Assembly (NCBI GenBank): GCA_021784265.1 | Contig: JAJXTA010000078.1 | Location: 1-8,979 of the forward strand | Source: a bacterium | Lineage (GTDB): Bacteria > Verrucomicrobiota > Verrucomicrobiia > Limisphaerales > J093 | DNA: 8,979 nucleotides | Reading direction: 5' to 3' | Program-made: the position numbers and the translations under genes | Notes under the pieces: model-generated | The model's database searches: none | The model's input: the letters and a program-made list of their open reading frames with translations, nothing else | What the model was told of the DNA's origin: nothing | Part shown: piece by piece, positions 6,734-8,979 of the stretch | How the letters are laid out: every line of letters begins with the position of its first letter | Position numbering within the stretch: the stretch's first letter is position 1

Positions 6734-8979
6734 TCAGTCGTTCCGCAGCGTGCGCAGGTAGTTCCAGATGGCGTCGAACTGTTGGCGCCCGTCCCCTTGA
6801 TAGAAGGCGGTCACGCCAGTGAACCCGGCGTCATTGACGAAGCGGGGCATCATGGTCCCCGGCAGGAGCCGTTGGGGGTCGAGCACGTAACGGTCGAAGT
6901 AGGTGGCGCGCAGGCGGTCGGGGACGTGGGCGAAATTGATGGTCGAAGTGTCGGCGCCCGCCAGGGCCGGTTGGGTCCCGACGGCGTGGCAATCGACGCA
7001 GCCCAACGCCCCTTTCTGGATGAGGGCCTGGCCCGCTTTCGCGAGTTCGAAGTTGACCGGCGGGCGGGCGGGTGACACCGGTGGCAGGCCGTGTTCGAGG
7101 GCCAAGCCCCGCGCCAACCCGGCCGCGTATGCCGGGAACGCCGGCATGCGGGCCTCCAGCTTCGGTCGCGGCTTGTAGGGGAGGGTGCCGAGCAGGAACT
7201 GCTCGACCCACTCGGGTCGCAACTTCTCCCCCGTCCACGTCAGGGGTGGCCGCAGGCGGTGGATGGTCTGGGTTGGTGAATCCTCCGCGTCGTAAGGGTT
7301 GGCGGCTGGGGCTGGGGTGGCGGGTTGCCGCGCCTCCAGCGCCGACCAGACGTCCGAAACACCATCCCGCTGATGGCAGGCGGCACAGCGCAGGTTGCCG
7401 AACTGGCGGGCGGCGAACTCGGGCCAAACCCGGCGCCGGAGGGAGTCGAGATCGTGGGCGAGGAACCGTTCGAGGGCTTGGCGCGCTTCCGGCTCGAAAC
7501 CGAAATCCGGGGCCCGCCCGCGCTGGGCCGGAGTTGGGGCCAGGCAACCGGTGGTCCACTGTTTGCCGGCCAGGCGGTCCACGGAAGGGGCGGGGGCGGT
7601 CTGCGGCACGCCGGGGAGGGTATGGCAACTCACGCAGCCCAGAGTGACGAAGCTCTGTCGGCCCCGGGCGGCGTCGCCGCCAGCCGCGGTGGAGGCGGCC
7701 CGGGAGGCGGGCTCGGCCCGGGCGCGCAGATAAGCGGCCAACGCACTCGCCTCGGCCCGGGTCAAATGAAAGTCCGGCATCCGCGTCCAATGAAAGGTCT
7801 GCTGGGGTGCGGCGAGGTATTCGGCCAGCGCGCCGCTTCGCCATTTGAGGTTGAGGTAGGCGAGCGAGAGGCGTTGGTCCTGGGGCAGGGGTTGGTCACC
7901 CGGCAGGTGGTGGCAGGCGGCGCAACCCAACTTGGCGTAGAGGCTCTCACCGGCGAGTTTGTTGGTCGAACCGTCGGTGTTGATTGGCGGTGCCCCGCCA
8001 CCGCCCGCGGTTTGCGTGGCCAGGTAGGCGGCCAGGTCGCGTGCCCGCGTCGCCACTTCCGCCGGGGTCCCGCTCAGGCAACGCGGCATCCCGGCCCCCT
8101 CGAGGTACCGCGTCGGCTGGACGATCCAGTCCGCCACCCAGGCTTGGTTCAGTCGCCGACCGCAGGAGTCGAGGGCCGGGGCGTCGGCGGCCAACTCCGG
8201 CATCGCGTCCGGCCCGAAGGGCGCCGCCGGGGCATGGCACGCGGCGCAGTGCCGGGTGGCAAACAGGTCCCGCCCCAAACGCCGCGTTGCGCCCGTGGCC
8301 AACGCGGGGGCGTCGGCGTCGTGCACCAAGGCCGTGGGTGGCACCAGCTCCAGCGGCACGCCCGCCGCCGACCAGTACAGCCGGAAGCTGGCCTCCCCGG
8401 CGGGCGGGCTTTCGTAGGTGACCTCCAGCCGGTTCAGACCCGCCTCGAGCGGGAGCCGCGGGCGCGCCGGCTCCGCCGGCGGCGTCAGCCCGGCCGAGCG
8501 CGCCTGCTGGAAATGGGCCGCCAGCACCTTGGCGACATAGCTCTCCCCGTCCTCCATGACGGTCGTCGCCACCTGGCCATTGACGCGGACGGCCACCGCC
8601 CCGCGCCCCACGGCGTGGAATTGATAGACGCCGTTAAGATCCAACTTAAGAAATCCCGACCATTGCGCCGTGAACGGGCCGCCGGGCAGGAACGGAGTCG
8701 GCGGCTGGCCGGCGGCGACACGCAGCGCGACGAGGCGCGCCCGGCGCGCATCCGTCGCCGGGCCAACGGTGGCCGTGGCGGTGAAGGTCTCGAGGAGGCC
8801 GGGGGCGGGATGGGCCAAACGGGGTTGGTGGCGCGCGGCGGCCACGACCCACGGCGCGCCAAGGAGGTCGGCGCCGGAGCGATGACCCAAGCGGTGGAGG
8901 GTATTGTGCACGTACGTGGGGGACGGGTTGCCGTCGGCGGCTTTGAGGTTCATCTGGATGTTCGTTTGCATGACCGGCG
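6734..8979 (-). CDS. PA14-domain pentaheme c-type cytochrome (N-terminus probably beyond right edge)
   Basis: Numbering from the first visible ATG (8969-8971), residues about 60-215 resemble a PA14 domain: FTAQWSGFLKLDLNGVYQFH, VRVNGQ, then LEAGLNRLEVTYESPP and FRLYWSA. Five CXXCH heme-attachment motifs follow: CAACH 242-246, CAACH 350-354, CVSCH 446-450, CAACH 529-533 and CVDCH 658-662. Candidate axial methionines lie at 295 (GMP), 398 (RMPDF), 609 (RMPAF) and 707-708 (MMPRF), consistent with a string of cytochrome c domains. The third heme domain shows no obvious axial Met. Such proteins are exported and heme-loaded in the periplasm, where they carry electrons; the donor and acceptor are unknown. 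No signal peptide is visible after the ATG at 8971, the eight bases upstream (CGCCGGTC) contain no ribosome site, and the frame stays open to the edge. The true start is therefore probably outside the window. Family identity is firm; the exact physiological role is not known. Confidence 0.88.
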   Translation of the reverse strand, partial: PVMQTNIQMNLKAADGNPSPTYVHNTLHRLGHRSGADLLGAPWVVAAARHQPRLAHPAPGLLETFTATATVGPATDARRARLVALRVAAGQPPTPFLPGGPFTAQWSGFLKLDLNGVYQFHAVGRGAVAVRVNGQVATTVMEDGESYVAKVLAAHFQQARSAGLTPPAEPARPRLPLEAGLNRLEVTYESPPAGEASFRLYWSAAGVPLELVPPTALVHDADAPALATGATRRLGRDLFATRHCAACHAPAAPFGPDAMPELAADAPALDSCGRRLNQAWVADWIVQPTRYLEGAGMPRCLSGTPAEVATRARDLAAYLATQTAGGGGAPPINTDGSTNKLAGESLYAKLGCAACHHLPGDQPLPQDQRLSLAYLNLKWRSGALAEYLAAPQQTFHWTRMPDFHLTRAEASALAAYLRARAEPASRAASTAAGGDAARGRQSFVTLGCVSCHTLPGVPQTAPAPSVDRLAGKQWTTGCLAPTPAQRGRAPDFGFEPEARQALERFLAHDLDSLRRRVWPEFAARQFGNLRCAACHQRDGVSDVWSALEARQPATPAPAANPYDAEDSPTQTIHRLRPPLTWTGEKLRPEWVEQFLLGTLPYKPRPKLEARMPAFPAYAAGLARGLALEHGLPPVSPARPPVNFELAKAGQALIQKGALGCVDCHAVGTQPALAGADTSTINFAHVPDRLRATYFDRYVLDPQRLLPGTMMPRFVNDAGFTGVTAFYQGDGRQQFDAIWNYLRTLRND

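Noticed and set aside
6831..7844. 337-codon minus-strand open frame rich in Arg, Pro and Gly
   Set aside because: It is a shifted frame of the cytochrome gene, whose correct frame carries the CXXCH motifs. The shadow has none of the heme-domain logic.
7072..8421. Plus-strand open frames opposite the cytochrome gene
   Set aside because: They are low-complexity Arg/Pro/Ala translations caused by high GC, with no start context or recognisable domain.

Overview
The window is GC-rich and carries ordinary-looking bacterial genes of a kind typical of the phylum Verrucomicrobiota (Limisphaerales/Pedosphaera-like). This is inference from gene content: a pseudopilin with an H-X9-DG motif, a seven-repeat FG-GAP protein carrying the YPVTVDP signature, large secreted proteins ending in an FYRLR-type tail, and a PA14 plus multiheme c-type cytochrome. 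No rRNA, tRNA, CRISPR array or transposase gene was seen.

Layout from left to right. Positions 1-626 (minus) hold the N-terminal two thirds of the protease domain of an HtrA/DegP-type periplasmic serine protease, cut by the window edge. Positions 627-757 are a divergent intergenic stretch with an 8-bp-arm inverted repeat. At about 795-974 lies copy A of a dispersed, hairpin-bearing repeat. It reads in frame into an FG-GAP beta-propeller gene (open frame 758-2971, plus), which seems to have lost its normal secretion signal. Then follow, close together on the plus strand, a pseudopilin (3015-4040) and a 648-residue secreted multidomain protein (4055-6001). A frameshifted relic of a C-terminal tail domain occupies about 6004-6281. 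Two more copies of the dispersed repeat (B about 6331-6540, C 6541-6690) fill the space up to a small hairpin at 6703-6720. The last gene, on the minus strand (6734 to the right edge), is a PA14-domain cytochrome with five CXXCH heme motifs whose N-terminus probably lies outside the window.

How the genes relate: nearly all products are predicted to act outside the cytoplasm (periplasmic protease, surface or secreted propeller, pseudopilin, secreted adhesin-like or carbohydrate-binding-like protein, periplasmic multiheme cytochrome). The three plus-strand genes are spaced 43 and 14 bp apart and could be co-transcribed, but nothing in the sequence proves a shared pathway.

The most interesting item is the repeat family. 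Its hairpins keep a 7-bp stem and a 4-base TCCT (or AGGA) loop while stem bases change in a compensatory way, and it has a GGAG-type foot and inverted ends. This resembles REP/BIME elements mobilised by RAYT transposases, though no such transposase is in the window.
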